A stretch of 64,000 nucleotides of DNA from Bacillus tianshenii (lineage in GTDB: Bacteria > Bacillota > Bacilli > Bacillales > Bacillaceae_N): NCBI GenBank assembly GCA_020524525.2, contig CP129018.1, positions 3,042,115-3,106,114 of the forward strand, written 5' to 3'. This document shows positions 27,612-36,658 of this stretch, one piece after another; position 1 is the first letter of the stretch, and the number at the start of each line of letters is the position of its first letter. Made by a program: the position numbers and the translations under genes. The notes under the pieces are model-generated. The model did no database searches. It was not told the origin of the DNA and saw only the letters and a list, made by a program, of their open reading frames with translations.

Positions 27612-28288
27612 GAAAATTCCAGGTAATTGTTGTTAGTATGCTCACATTAGCTGCGACTATGTTCGTTTTGTTCGTAACGCCTATTCATTCTGCTGATTTC
27701 TCACGTTGGGAACAACAGCTCACAGAAAACCCAAAGAAGGAATGGAAGATCCATTTCAGTGAACCGGTTAAGCCGACAACTGTTTCAAGAGGAACTGTCT
27801 ATATTACAAACAGTGATAGCGAAAAAATCAGAGCAACGGTAAAGGTTTCAGCTGATCGCAAATCGATTACAGTAAAGCCGCTTGTCACATATAAGCAAGG
27901 AGAAATGTACCGCCTGATAATTAAAAATGGGGTCACATCCAAAAATGCCGATAACCTTACGAATACTGTAGTGATGCCTTTCAAGTACGTAAAAGCAGCA
28001 AATAAATCATCATCAAGCTCTAACCCAACCCAATCTTCGAATAAACCAGCACTTAAAGAAGAAGGGTTCGATATCCAGGTGAAGCTCGGTGATTATGTTA
28101 ACCAAGTAACCGTCACTGCAAATGATTATGTGTCGAAAGTGAAAGTGAATGGCTATGAACTTCACTACTTAGGAGACAATCAATATAAGCTGGGTCTATC
28201 CGGCTTAGAGAAAGGCAAACGACTTTATGTCCAAGGCTACAATAACAGCGGAAAGCTGGTTCATCGTGAGTACTATACGATTAAATAA
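27608..28288 (+). CDS. Exported protein with Big_5/SbsA-type Ig domain
   Basis: 226 residues: signal peptide (1-29, cleavage near IHSAD), Ig-like domain at about 42-132 beginning KEWKIHFSEPVKPTTVSRGT and ending NTVVMPFKY, a Ser/Asn-rich linker (about 135-150), and a C-terminal beta-rich domain of ~75 residues with YVSKVKVNGYELHYLG. The Ig module is the one shared by several exported proteins in this window. The start codon overlaps the upstream stop, so translation is coupled. Function unknown; probably surface exposed. Confidence 0.7.
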   Translation: MRKFQVIVVSMLTLAATMFVLFVTPIHSADFSRWEQQLTENPKKEWKIHFSEPVKPTTVSRGTVYITNSDSEKIRATVKVSADRKSITVKPLVTYKQGEMYRLIIKNGVTSKNADNLTNTVVMPFKYVKAANKSSSSSNPTQSSNKPALKEEGFDIQVKLGDYVNQVTVTANDYVSKVKVNGYELHYLGDNQYKLGLSGLEKGKRLYVQGYNNSGKLVHREYYTIK

Positions 28289-28347
28289 GGGTGCGCGTTC
28301 TTGCAAACAAATGTTCGAACCGCCTCTTAACAGTTCGGAGGTTTACT

Positions 28348-28656
28348 ATGCTTAAGAAAGCCCTCATTAGTACAGGCATTATGACCTTAATTATTATCAA
28401 CTTGCTTCTTTGGCCGCATCTACTTCAAGAACGTGAGTCGAATCAAGGTATGGATAGCAGCAACACAGCTGCTGAAACATCAGCTCCTGCTCAACATCCG
28501 AATGAAGAAGATGGTAAATCAGCAGAGGAAGATAGCAAGAATGAGAAAGAAGAAGACGAAGAACAGACCGGAGATTCAGAAGAAGAAACACAATCCACTT
28601 CTTCAGACAAAGCCAATAAGACTCAGCCGAAGTTTCGGATTGTGAATATTGAGTAA
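28348..28656 (+). CDS. Small membrane-anchored acidic protein
   Basis: 102 residues from the ATG at 28348, chosen because GGAGG lies 7 bases upstream; a start further upstream would add 19 residues of poor sequence. There is one transmembrane helix (residues 5-22, LISTGIMTLIIINLLLWPHL) with the C-terminus predicted outside: a strongly acidic, low-complexity tail (EEDEEQTGDSEEETQ) ending in the conserved-looking KFRIVNIE. Third gene of the Ig-like operon, 59 bases after its neighbour. Function not recognised. Confidence 0.6.
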   Translation: MLKKALISTGIMTLIIINLLLWPHLLQERESNQGMDSSNTAAETSAPAQHPNEEDGKSAEEDSKNEKEEDEEQTGDSEEETQSTSSDKANKTQPKFRIVNIE

Positions 28657-28660
28657 AAAA

Positions 28661-28697
28661 AGACACCGAGTGGAGAGAAATTCTCCATACGGTGTCC
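28661..28697. terminator. Bidirectional terminator
   Basis: GACACCG...CGGTGTC stem extended by TGGAGA/TCTCCA with A-run before and TTTT after, between the convergent Ig-like operon and lipoprotein gene. Confidence 0.85.
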
Positions 28698-28704
28698 TTT
28701 TGCT

Positions 28705-30183
28705 TTATTCGAAGTATACGTTTACTGTGCCATATTCTTTATTGTAATCAACTTTCGCGCCAATTTGTTCGGCGATGAAGGAAACAGGCACAAAGCTTGT
28801 TCCATTTTTCAACTCTACAGGAGATGTCATCATAAGCTTCTTGCCGTTTACTTTCACTTCTTTGCTGCCCACTTTGAAATCCATGTTTTTCTTACCAATT
28901 TGAACTTTGAATGATTGGTCCTTGCCGTTCCACTTCAGCTTACCATTCAGCCAATCTGTTACGTTTGCAATCGGTACCATCACTTCTCCATTTTTCTCAT
29001 ATGTAGCTTGTGGAAGCTCAACCCACTCAGTTCCTAATGTTGCAAATGTTTCATTTACAATGAACTCCGCACTGAACTCTTTCATTAGCAATTGCTTCAC
29101 TGGTGTTTCATCAGGTAATGCCTTCACACGGTCAAGATCTTGAGCAAGCTCTTCCACATTAATTGCACGCTGAACCTTCGGAAGGTCAACCTGTCCACCA
29201 ACATTCCAAACTAATGAATCGATATTAATTTCAGCATCTACACCTTCACCGCTTTCACGGTCAGTTACTGAAAGGGAAATCGTTGTATCTTCACTTGCAA
29301 GGTATTTCTTTTCTTTTGAAAGTCCTACTTCTGAAACAGCTTTGAAGTCAATATCCATTCCAGCCATTTCCTCAAGGCTCTCTTCTGTAAAACCATCGAC
29401 ATATGCTTTTGCTTGAAGCATGCCATTGCGTACTTCTTGAATTCCTTCAGTTAATTCCTCATCTGATGGCATTCCCGCTTCTTCTGGCATAAACGCCATG
29501 AAATCCTTTACTAATTGATCAAGCTTTTCGTATTCAGCAAGGTTTCCAAGTGTATAGGAAGCAAAATCTAAGATATTATTAATATCAAACTGTACTTCTA
29601 CCATTCTTACTTTCTCATAACCTTCTGGTGTTTGGATATTCTTCCAGCCTTTATCATTAATATTCTCGATTGTATAATCGAACTGCATCATGTAGTCTTC
29701 CAAAGCACCCTTCATGAATTCACGGAGCTTCTTCTGATCAGCCATGCTCATTTGCATCGCACTAGCGTTATAACCTTCAGCTTCTGTTGTATCTACTTCG
29801 TAGTAGTACGGGTCAGCTGATGTTTTCATGAAAACCTTCTGCCCTTTCACGAGAATTTCTAGAGCTGCCTGCTCTTCGGCACTCCAGTATCCCATATCAC
29901 GAAGTGGCTGATCATTAACAAGTGTCAGCTTCATATACGCTTCTTCTGCATTTGCTTGCTTCTGTTCCATCGTAATACCAGACTTCAGCATATCGAGAAT
30001 CTGTTTCTCTTGCTCCTCAAGCTCTGCCCCTTTCACATCTGCGTTAACCGATAAGGTCATCTTTGATTCAAATGATTCATACTTCATGGAATTCATATAG
30101 ACTTCTTTCAAAGAAGGATTAGTTGATGAACAACCAACCAACATAAGAAGTAACGAAACCATTACAAATAGTAACTTCTTCAT
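28705..30183 (-). CDS. Lipoprotein with C-terminal copper-amine-oxidase-N (CuAO_N-like) domain
   Basis: 492-residue lipoprotein: lipobox MLVGC at residues 14-18. The middle (about 25-340) resembles the DUF6612/LolA-like beta-rich lipoproteins, with repeated phrases about ligand-contact (YWSAEEQAALEILVKGQ). The last ~110 residues form a CuAO_N1 (PF07833-like) domain, with PVELKNGTSFVPVSFIAEQIGAKVDYNKE as its hallmark spread over the final 45 residues. These domains are common in wall-associated proteins of Bacillales; no copper chemistry is implied. Monocistronic with a terminator. Function unknown. Confidence 0.75.
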   Translation of the reverse strand: MKKLLFVMVSLLLMLVGCSSTNPSLKEVYMNSMKYESFESKMTLSVNADVKGAELEEQEKQILDMLKSGITMEQKQANAEEAYMKLTLVNDQPLRDMGYWSAEEQAALEILVKGQKVFMKTSADPYYYEVDTTEAEGYNASAMQMSMADQKKLREFMKGALEDYMMQFDYTIENINDKGWKNIQTPEGYEKVRMVEVQFDINNILDFASYTLGNLAEYEKLDQLVKDFMAFMPEEAGMPSDEELTEGIQEVRNGMLQAKAYVDGFTEESLEEMAGMDIDFKAVSEVGLSKEKKYLASEDTTISLSVTDRESGEGVDAEINIDSLVWNVGGQVDLPKVQRAINVEELAQDLDRVKALPDETPVKQLLMKEFSAEFIVNETFATLGTEWVELPQATYEKNGEVMVPIANVTDWLNGKLKWNGKDQSFKVQIGKKNMDFKVGSKEVKVNGKKLMMTSPVELKNGTSFVPVSFIAEQIGAKVDYNKEYGTVNVYFE

Positions 30184-30328
30184 CTAAATGTTACCGCCTT
30201 CCCTATTAATTTTTTTATGAAGATCATGCTCTCGCAAAACCTCTATCATATATAACGATCAAAAGGAAATATATGTTTCATTTTATTAAAAATTTCTATT
30301 ATTGTCATTCTTTTTATTCATTCAAAAA

Positions 30329-30355
30329 GGACTGCCGACAAGGTGTCAACAATCC
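30329..30355 (-). terminator. Intrinsic terminator after comK
   Basis: 12-bp stem (GGACTGCCGACA with TGTCAACAATCC, held by three G-U pairs) and 3-nt loop, followed by TTTTT on the minus strand. Confidence 0.7.
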
Positions 30356-30363
30356 TCCCCCTA

Positions 30364-30924
30364 CTAATCTCTTAGAGAACGCATCATCATAAACCAAATG
30401 GAGGGCGGCACCTCATCTTGAAATCCGTCCATAAAACGACGTATTAGTTCATCCCGGAGAAAAGCTGCTCGATAACGTTTCGTTTCAATGCTATTCGGCT
30501 GAAGAGCTACATCTAATTGGTTACCACTTCTAAACGTAATTCGTGTCTGCTTTGCGTCGATCGCCTCGATTGAATCAATTTGAGCTAGTGAGACCCATTC
30601 ACAATTTGAACTTAACGGAGAACGAAGTGGAATCATCACTAAGTCGTGTAATACTGATAGAGTTAGCGGCAACATTTGCTTTGCTTGCAAAATTTGTTTT
30701 GCAACATTCCAGCGGCCCCAAATATCACTACCATAATAGAGACAGCTCTCTTCCATTACTTTAATTGGCGGGCTCTCCAAATAGAGAACTCCCTGGTCAT
30801 CCAAAATTTTCGAACAATGAAAAGCGTTCTTATTATAATACGACACAACTGCCTCAACCTTTTCATGAATAATAAAAGGTTTCGTTCGTTCTTTTCCCTT
30901 AAATTCCTCATTACCGTTCTTCAT
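30364..30924 (-). CDS. comK: Competence transcription factor ComK
   Basis: 186-residue master regulator of competence, which binds pairs of AT-boxes and activates DNA-uptake and recombination genes. Recognised by the ComK hallmarks in order: LYLESPPIKVMEESCLYYGS (about 48-67), MIPLRSPLSSNCEWVSLAQI near 97-116, FRSGNQLDVALQPNSIETKR and YRAAFLRDELIRRFMDG near 150. Length is close to the 192 residues of B. subtilis ComK. The ATG at 30924 has GGGAGGGG five bases upstream. It is monocistronic with a long leader carrying a perfect 13-bp inverted repeat. Whether the organism is transformable cannot be told. Confidence 0.9.
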   Translation of the reverse strand: MKNGNEEFKGKERTKPFIIHEKVEAVVSYYNKNAFHCSKILDDQGVLYLESPPIKVMEESCLYYGSDIWGRWNVAKQILQAKQMLPLTLSVLHDLVMIPLRSPLSSNCEWVSLAQIDSIEAIDAKQTRITFRSGNQLDVALQPNSIETKRYRAAFLRDELIRRFMDGFQDEVPPSIWFMMMRSLRD

Positions 30925-30940
30925 CCTACCCCTCCCTAAG

Positions 30941-30968
30941 TTGTTTTGTGAAAGATTTCACAAAACAA
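30941..30968. promoter_or_regulatory. Perfect 13-bp inverted repeat just upstream of the comK ribosome site
   Basis: TTGTTTTGTGAAA and its exact reverse complement, separated by GA, end 4 bases before the comK GGGAGGGG. In the RNA it would form a ten-base-pair hairpin with an 8-nt loop; in DNA it is a candidate operator. Its TTTT/AAAA spacing does not match the AAAA-N5-TTTT ComK box. Confidence 0.7.
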
Positions 30969-31113
30969 TGAATAACGAAATATTCTTGAAAAAACACTGG
31001 GGATATCACCTCCACCTCGTTCTTGCTGTAGAACGGAGATGCTTTAAATATTTGAGGGCTTTCTGAAGATGAAACTGTGCGAGTTACATGAAGACTTTCA
31101 AATGGGGAACCTC

Positions 31114-31159
31114 AATAATTTACATTATACATGATTATTATCATTTTATGTAAATTATT
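31114..31159 (-). promoter_or_regulatory. Candidate comK promoter bracketed by a 12-bp inverted repeat
   Basis: Minus strand: -35-like TTTACA (31154-31149), 19 bases, then consensus -10 TATAAT (31129-31124). Both hexamers lie in or at the edge of the perfect 12-bp repeat AATAATTTACAT (31114-31125) and its complement (31148-31159). Start of transcription would be near 31117, giving a leader of about 190 bases. Confidence 0.5.
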
Positions 31160-31180
31160 TGACATTTATAGGGCAAAAAA

Positions 31181-31210
31181 ACAAGAACCGTCGAAATAAA
31201 CGGTTCTTGT
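31181..31210 (-). terminator. Intrinsic terminator after the CAP-domain gene
   Basis: Perfect 10-bp stem ACAAGAACCG/CGGTTCTTGT with a 10-nt loop and a TTTTTTT run on the minus strand. Confidence 0.85.
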
Positions 31211-31217
31211 TTCTCTT

Positions 31218-32558
31218 TTAATAAGGCGTATAGAAATTTTCCGCGTAATATGGCACATTTTGCTCGTTGAATGTGACGCCTACACCTAGGTGCGTAGGGG
31301 TATCGTGTAATATATTCTTGCGATGACCTTGGGAATTCATCCAAGATTCATGAACAGCAATGCTGTCGGGTTGGCCGTATGCGATATTTTCACTGGCAAA
31401 ACGATAAGAAATGCCTTCATTTTTCATACGATCAAATGGCGATTCACCACGCTTATTTGTATGGGAGAAATATTGTTTCTCCGCCATATCCTTGCTATGT
31501 TTTCTCGCCGAAACAGCTGCTTTCTCACTCCATGTTAAGATGCTCTTTCCTTCGCGAACACGCACTGCATTAGTCAAATCAAAGATTTGCTTCTCATATG
31601 CCCGTGCTAATTTCTGATCAGCTTTTCCATAATAACCTGCTTTTCGTTCCATCATTTTCTTAGAAATAATGCTAAGCGCTGTTAATTGATTGTTCTGATG
31701 CTTGTCATAATAGAATGTTGTATACGTATTATTTAAGTCATACGTTCCTCGATTTTCTCCGCTCACACGCACATATGTCCCGTCTGACATTTTCATTGAA
31801 TTCATCGGTTTGCCAAACTGATTCAACACAGATTGCTTGGATGTTTTCAATTTTATATTATGCTTTGAAGCGATGAGATCTTGATTTGTATACAAGCCAG
31901 CTACAGCATCATTCATATAAGCAACCATCACAAAATTTTTATAGTTTTGATGATATGTATGCCATGATAGCTCGTATTGATTCTCTGTGACGCGGTCGGC
32001 TTGTCCTAATTTCGCTTCTACCTCTTGCTTAGAATCTCCAATTTCAATTCCTTTAATTGAAAAGGCTTCTTGCTGGGGTGCTGTTTGCTCTGATGCAACA
32101 GCTTCTTTATTTTGTTTCGCTTGATTTTGCTCTGAAGCTTGTGCTTCTTGTTTTGGCTGTGCCTGTTTGGCTGTCTGCTGCTTCTCTTGAATTGTAAAAT
32201 TCATTTTTACTCGTTCACCTAGGCCGCTTCCAGAGGTTGAGGCGATATTTTTTGATAAAACGAGTGTATATGTTTCACCAGGCTCATAAGCTTCCTGGCA
32301 GTCGACCACAATGGCTTTCTTGGAGTTACTCAGCTTTACTTCTACCTCTGAAACCCTTTGACCACTGTTGTCAACAACATAGATATTTTCTTTATTTATG
32401 GTGGACTGGTTTAACGGTGTACTGAATGTGATTTTCCAATCCTTCGTTGATGGGACATTCTCTTGATGTTCGATTGTCTTTGCTTCAATCGTATGCGGAC
32501 TGAAGGAAAGCAAACTCGCTGTTAAAGCAAAAACTACAAACAAACGAATACACTTCAT
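31218..32558 (-). CDS. Exported CAP/SCP-domain protein with N-terminal Big_5-type Ig module
   Basis: 446 residues: signal peptide (1-26, cleavage near TIEAK); Ig-like module at about 40-130 (KDWKITFSTPLNQSTINKEN ... RVKMNFTI); Gln/Ala/Lys-rich linker (132-170); a CAP-associated N-terminal region (about 175-310); and a CAP domain at 315-446 with HSKDMAEKQYFSHTNKRGES, ENIAYGQ and WMNSQGHRKNIL, the standard SCP/PR1 motifs, as in Bacillus YkwD/YlbC. Such proteins are secreted; their biochemical activity in bacteria is unresolved. The ATG has GGGAG upstream. Divergent from the acyltransferase gene. Confidence 0.88.
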   Translation of the reverse strand: MKCIRLFVVFALTASLLSFSPHTIEAKTIEHQENVPSTKDWKITFSTPLNQSTINKENIYVVDNSGQRVSEVEVKLSNSKKAIVVDCQEAYEPGETYTLVLSKNIASTSGSGLGERVKMNFTIQEKQQTAKQAQPKQEAQASEQNQAKQNKEAVASEQTAPQQEAFSIKGIEIGDSKQEVEAKLGQADRVTENQYELSWHTYHQNYKNFVMVAYMNDAVAGLYTNQDLIASKHNIKLKTSKQSVLNQFGKPMNSMKMSDGTYVRVSGENRGTYDLNNTYTTFYYDKHQNNQLTALSIISKKMMERKAGYYGKADQKLARAYEKQIFDLTNAVRVREGKSILTWSEKAAVSARKHSKDMAEKQYFSHTNKRGESPFDRMKNEGISYRFASENIAYGQPDSIAVHESWMNSQGHRKNILHDTPTHLGVGVTFNEQNVPYYAENFYTPY

Positions 32559-32738
32559 GCTGCACGTTCTCCCTTTCCCTCTTTAATGACTCAACAAAAT
32601 TTTCGAAAAACAATTTGAAAAACTGTCAGTGAAGGGGCTCAGAAAAACTTGGTAACTTCCGACGGAGATATATTCTCCACCTTTTGCGAATGACTAAATG
32701 ACAGATGATTCATACTAACAAACAAAAGGTGAGCATAC

Positions 32739-33923
32739 ATGGAACCAAAAGCAGCACCACCAAAGCGAAAGCAAATTCCAGAAATCTTTCTAATTCGGGC
32801 GATTGCCATTATCGCTGTTCTTACCGTTCACTCTACAGGCAGACCTGTTGTCGGTCTAGATCCTCAATCTGACCTGTATGAAACATACAATTTCGTAAAT
32901 ATTGCCTTTAAGTACGGTACACCAACCTTTATTTTCTTGAGCAGCTTTGTAATCTTTTATAGTTATTACTACCGGCCTTTCGACGCAAAGCTTGTGACGC
33001 GTTTTTATAAACGACGCTTAATGTATATCTTGCTGCCGTACTTTATTATTTCAATGGCTTACTATGTTGTGAAATGGTATGCCTTTGACGGTGTGTTTCC
33101 TGGCTGGGGTCCTTTCGTATCTGAATTTATCATCAAATTGTTAAAAGGAAATGCCCACCCGCATCTTTACTTTGTCTTTATAAGCGTTCAGCTTTATTTG
33201 TTATTCCCATTACTGCTATGGATGTTCAAGAAATCAACCTTTCTTGCAAAGAATGCAATTTGGATCGGTTTTGTTATTCAATGGGCATTTATCTTTTATA
33301 ACCAGCATTTCTGGCAGTATCCTGAGAAAGGGAGTATTTCACTCTCTTACATGTCATTCTATTTCACAGGAGCTTTCTTTGGCATTTACTATGAACAGGT
33401 ACTTGACTGGCTGAAAGTTTCGAAGGAGAAGTTCTCCACATACGGCCTATCGTGGATTGCCTTATGGGTTACATGGGCTGGAGCTGTTTATTTTCATACG
33501 AAGATTTGGTATTTAACACGAGCAGGAATTGCGACTTTTAACAGCAATTTATATGAGCTATTGTGGAACGTACACACGTTAACAACAGCGCTTGTTCTCT
33601 TTCAATTGTCGTTCTTCCTGTACAGAAGACTTGCACCTTGGTTTACGAACCTGCTGATTCACCTTGGGGTTGTTTCATTCGGAATCTACTTGATTCATCC
33701 GTTCTTGCTCATGTGGTATGAGCAAAATATTCAAGTAGGCGACCCGACTCTGTATCATGCCGTCGTGTTCGGAGAATTTATTATTATGCTGATTCTATGC
33801 TGGAATATCGTCGGCTTCATCATGAAGCGGTTCAACCTTTCATGGGTGCTCTTTGGCGCTGCACCAAAACACGTCCCATATCTTGAAACGAACTCGAAAA
33901 AGCAAAAAGATTCACTGGCGTAA
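32739..33923 (+). CDS. Integral membrane acyltransferase (acyltransferase-3 family)
   Basis: 394 residues with about ten membrane segments. The family motif is visible at the start: IRAIAIIAVLTVHSTG, with the catalytic-type His31. This family moves acetyl or succinyl groups across the membrane onto wall or exported glycans (OatA-like, but without the SGNH domain). AAAGGTGAG precedes the ATG. It is alone on its strand; the terminator stem overlaps its stop codon. The glycan operon at 38.7-45.6 kb is a possible source of substrate, but no direct link is seen. Confidence 0.82.
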   Translation: MEPKAAPPKRKQIPEIFLIRAIAIIAVLTVHSTGRPVVGLDPQSDLYETYNFVNIAFKYGTPTFIFLSSFVIFYSYYYRPFDAKLVTRFYKRRLMYILLPYFIISMAYYVVKWYAFDGVFPGWGPFVSEFIIKLLKGNAHPHLYFVFISVQLYLLFPLLLWMFKKSTFLAKNAIWIGFVIQWAFIFYNQHFWQYPEKGSISLSYMSFYFTGAFFGIYYEQVLDWLKVSKEKFSTYGLSWIALWVTWAGAVYFHTKIWYLTRAGIATFNSNLYELLWNVHTLTTALVLFQLSFFLYRRLAPWFTNLLIHLGVVSFGIYLIHPFLLMWYEQNIQVGDPTLYHAVVFGEFIIMLILCWNIVGFIMKRFNLSWVLFGAAPKHVPYLETNSKKQKDSLA

Positions 33924-33938
33924 TGCAGTGAATCTTTT
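33905..33938. terminator. Bidirectional terminator overlapping the acyltransferase stop codon
   Basis: AAAAGATTCACTG and CAGTGAATCTTTT form a perfect 13-bp stem; the TAA at 33921-33923 lies in the 8-nt loop. The convergent SEC-C gene ends 6 bases away. Confidence 0.85.
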
Positions 33939-33943
33939 CGCTT

Positions 33944-35011
33944 CTAATTCATCTTCTGCTCTAATTCTTGAACAGCACGATGGAATTCGCCTAATTCATC
34001 TTCTAAGACGGTTTCCATCTCACGGTATCTGGATGAAATACTGCTGCTTGTTGCATCGTATAGGTCACTTAATTCCTGCTGTGTCTTCGTATTCATCGAC
34101 GTAAGCTGTGTAACTAAGTAATGAATTGCCGCTCCGTAAATTCGTTCATTGCGAATCTTTGGTGCTTTGCGAATACAGTACGTGTGCCACAATGAAAGAC
34201 CGAACTGAGCAATTTCTTCAGGAATATTGTCCTTCTGGAATGCTTCCTTCAGCAAGCTCGCAACAGATTTCTCTTTCTCATTCTTCCATTCAAATTGTTC
34301 ACCAGGACGAATTTCTAGCTTGCGATACAATGCTTCCCATACAAGCTGGAGATATGAATTCCAAAGCCAGTCTTGAAGTGTCTCTTCACCACTTGATTGG
34401 AATAAGCCTTTCAAATGTTGAACCACTAGATTTGTATCCTTATCTTGCAGAATAATACTTTCTTCAAAGACAACCCACTGCTCTTCATATGGCAGCATAA
34501 ACCCGATTAACACATTACCCTTATTCGGCTGTTGTTCTTTAGTCAAATACTTCACCCTGCGCTCTTCACCAGAAAAGATATCAACGACATCGCATTCTTC
34601 CGTTGAAGATTCCACGACTTCACCGAAGAAGGGACCTCCATTATTCCAGCTTTGGACAATGTGACGAACTCTATCACGCTTCCATTTCCCGCTGTTCTTA
34701 TGGATATACTCTTCCATAATCGTCTGGTCACCAGCTAACCGTTCATGCATTAGTGTCCATAAGATCGCTTGAAAGCTGAACATCGTCTGAGCTTGTTCTG
34801 GAATGTTCAATCCTCTTAACGCACTTTCAACAGAATTCCGCACTTGCATTTGATGATTTTTCGTTGTGAAATCAATTACATCTGCCTGAGCTTGTGACAC
34901 TTCTTCTTCAATTAGCTGTGTAACTGAAACTGTCTGTTCCTTCATACAGCATTTCTTATATTTCTTCCCGCTTCCACATGGACACGGATCGTTCCGTTTG
35001 ACATTTGACAT
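33944..35011 (-). CDS. SEC-C motif protein
   Basis: 355 residues. It begins MSNVKRNDPCPCGSGKKYKK followed by CC, the SEC-C zinc-binding motif otherwise found at the C-terminus of SecA. The rest is helical, with no membrane segment. The last ~70 residues (NERIYGAAIHYLVTQLTS ... SSISSRYREME) include a helix-turn-helix-like segment (QQELSDLYDATSSSISSRYRE) suggesting nucleic-acid or promoter binding, though this is only resemblance. It is a paralogue of the larger protein at 36659-38590. Function not established. Confidence 0.75.
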   Translation of the reverse strand: MSNVKRNDPCPCGSGKKYKKCCMKEQTVSVTQLIEEEVSQAQADVIDFTTKNHQMQVRNSVESALRGLNIPEQAQTMFSFQAILWTLMHERLAGDQTIMEEYIHKNSGKWKRDRVRHIVQSWNNGGPFFGEVVESSTEECDVVDIFSGEERRVKYLTKEQQPNKGNVLIGFMLPYEEQWVVFEESIILQDKDTNLVVQHLKGLFQSSGEETLQDWLWNSYLQLVWEALYRKLEIRPGEQFEWKNEKEKSVASLLKEAFQKDNIPEEIAQFGLSLWHTYCIRKAPKIRNERIYGAAIHYLVTQLTSMNTKTQQELSDLYDATSSSISSRYREMETVLEDELGEFHRAVQELEQKMN

Positions 35012-35045
35012 ATGTCAATCTTCACCCCTCTTTTCACATAACAAG

Positions 35046-35073
35046 AGAGCCGTATAACATTCACAGCTCTCCA
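35046..35073 (-). terminator. Probable terminator after the subtilase gene
   Basis: GAGAGC...GCTCTC stem of 8-9 bp with one bulge, 8 bases after the S8 peptidase stop. The T-run is short. Confidence 0.5.
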
Positions 35074-35080
35074 ATCTCTA

Positions 35081-36544
35081 TCACTGTTCAATTGTGAACT
35101 CCATCATGACTGGCTTATTCATTGTTAATCCTGCTGCTGACGCAATATCAGCTTCCAAGTAGAGTGTATACTGCTCACCAAGACGATAACCAAACCTTGG
35201 AGGCTTGATCACAACTGTTTCCTTGTCTTCGCTCAACGAGACATCCACATCCACCAACTCAAATGCTTCATTTAATACAAACACATTCGACGACTCGAAG
35301 CTGTTTGCATCCATTGGTACATTGAAACGTACATGCCATATTTTATCATAATCAACGTCATAATGGGCATTCCAATTAATGTATAATCGGCTTTGAAGGG
35401 CATCAAGCGGCTGCACAATGCCATAACCATAATAATCATCTTTCCCCGGCACACCGCGATCCTCAGCTGTCTTGATGAATGTATTCAACACATCCTGCTG
35501 ATTCATTTCCGGATAAAAAGATTTTAACACAGCTGCCGTTCCTGCAACGATTGGAGTTGAAAAAGAAGTGCCGTACTGAAATTCATAGCCTCCGTCTCTC
35601 GTTGTTGTTAAAATCTTCTCACCTGGTGCCGTTAAAACAACTCGGTCATTAAAATTAGAGAAGGTAGAGACTTTTCCAGATTCGCCAACTGAACCAATCG
35701 AAAGGACATTTTGATAGGAAGCAGGATATGAATAAGTATTATTCCCATTATTACCTGCAGCCGCAACTACAATAATTCCGTCCTCAATTGCTGTGTTTAT
35801 GGCCTCACGTTCAAGCTCAGAGTAAGCAGTTGAACCCATACTAATATTAATAACATCAACCTCTTGCTCAATCGCATAGTTTATTGCACGAATAATATCT
35901 GACGTATAGCCTGTCCCATCACTAAACGTAACACGTAATGGCAAGATTTCAATCGGCACCCCACCTGTAACTCCTGCAATGCCTTCACGATTATTAATCG
36001 TTGCCCCAATAACACCAGAAACAGCCGTTCCATGGCCGTGCACATCACTTATATCCATATTATTATCGATAAAATTATAACCACCGCTAACCATTCTTCC
36101 AAGCAAATCCGGATGATTGATGTTCACGCCACTATCAATCACCGCAATCCGAACAACTTCACTGGAATTGTAATGCCACATATAAGGAAGCTCCAAAAAC
36201 GGGATACTCCACTGATAGTTTAGATAAGGGTCATTGACCTTCTCTACATAACGCGGCTGATTCTCTTCAACGACCACATCAGGACGTGTCTTCCATTCTT
36301 TCATTAACTGCTGCTTCTTCGCTTTATCCTTAACCTTCAACACCCGCATCTGTACATGCTCTAAATATTCTTGCTCCTCACCTTTATCAAACGTAGATAC
36401 GTTGTTTCCCTTATATTTCACCAACACTTCCTCACTGCGGGCTTCCTGCTTTTCCTTCTCACTCAATTGTTCCGCCGCAGCTTCCCCACTAGCAAAAACC
36501 ATCACCAAGCAACATAAGACTATCATTCTAGTAAGTTTTCTCAA
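35081..36544 (-). CDS. Secreted subtilisin-like (S8) protease with C-terminal Big_5-type Ig module
   Basis: About 487 residues. TTG at 36544 is my preferred start because GGTGGTGG lies just upstream; GTG four codons earlier overlaps that ribosome site. Signal peptide to about residue 24, then an inhibitor-like propeptide (about 30-95). The S8 triad is complete: Asp in AVIDSGVNINHPD (~136), His in DVHGHGTAVSGV (~170), Ser in YGTSFSTPIVAGTA (~327). The Ig module fills the last ~85 residues (IWHVRFNVPMDANSFESSN ... KPVMMEFTI). It is a self-processing extracellular protease, flanked on both sides by SEC-C genes on the same strand. Confidence 0.9.
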   Translation of the reverse strand: MRKLTRMIVLCCLVMVFASGEAAAEQLSEKEKQEARSEEVLVKYKGNNVSTFDKGEEQEYLEHVQMRVLKVKDKAKKQQLMKEWKTRPDVVVEENQPRYVEKVNDPYLNYQWSIPFLELPYMWHYNSSEVVRIAVIDSGVNINHPDLLGRMVSGGYNFIDNNMDISDVHGHGTAVSGVIGATINNREGIAGVTGGVPIEILPLRVTFSDGTGYTSDIIRAINYAIEQEVDVINISMGSTAYSELEREAINTAIEDGIIVVAAAGNNGNNTYSYPASYQNVLSIGSVGESGKVSTFSNFNDRVVLTAPGEKILTTTRDGGYEFQYGTSFSTPIVAGTAAVLKSFYPEMNQQDVLNTFIKTAEDRGVPGKDDYYGYGIVQPLDALQSRLYINWNAHYDVDYDKIWHVRFNVPMDANSFESSNVFVLNEAFELVDVDVSLSEDKETVVIKPPRFGYRLGEQYTLYLEADIASAAGLTMNKPVMMEFTIEQ

Positions 36545-36658
36545 AGATGCCACCACCTTACTGCTCTAGTATGCTTATTTTACCACGAGAAAAGCCTCCC
36601 GTACTATTACGGAAAGCTTACAAGTTGGTGATGGTTTGGTGACAATTCTAATAGTTAC

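Noticed and set aside
31129-31145. Fur-box-like TGATTATTATCA near the comK promoter
   Set aside because: Partial match to the 7-1-7 Fur consensus in an AT-rich region; not enough to call.
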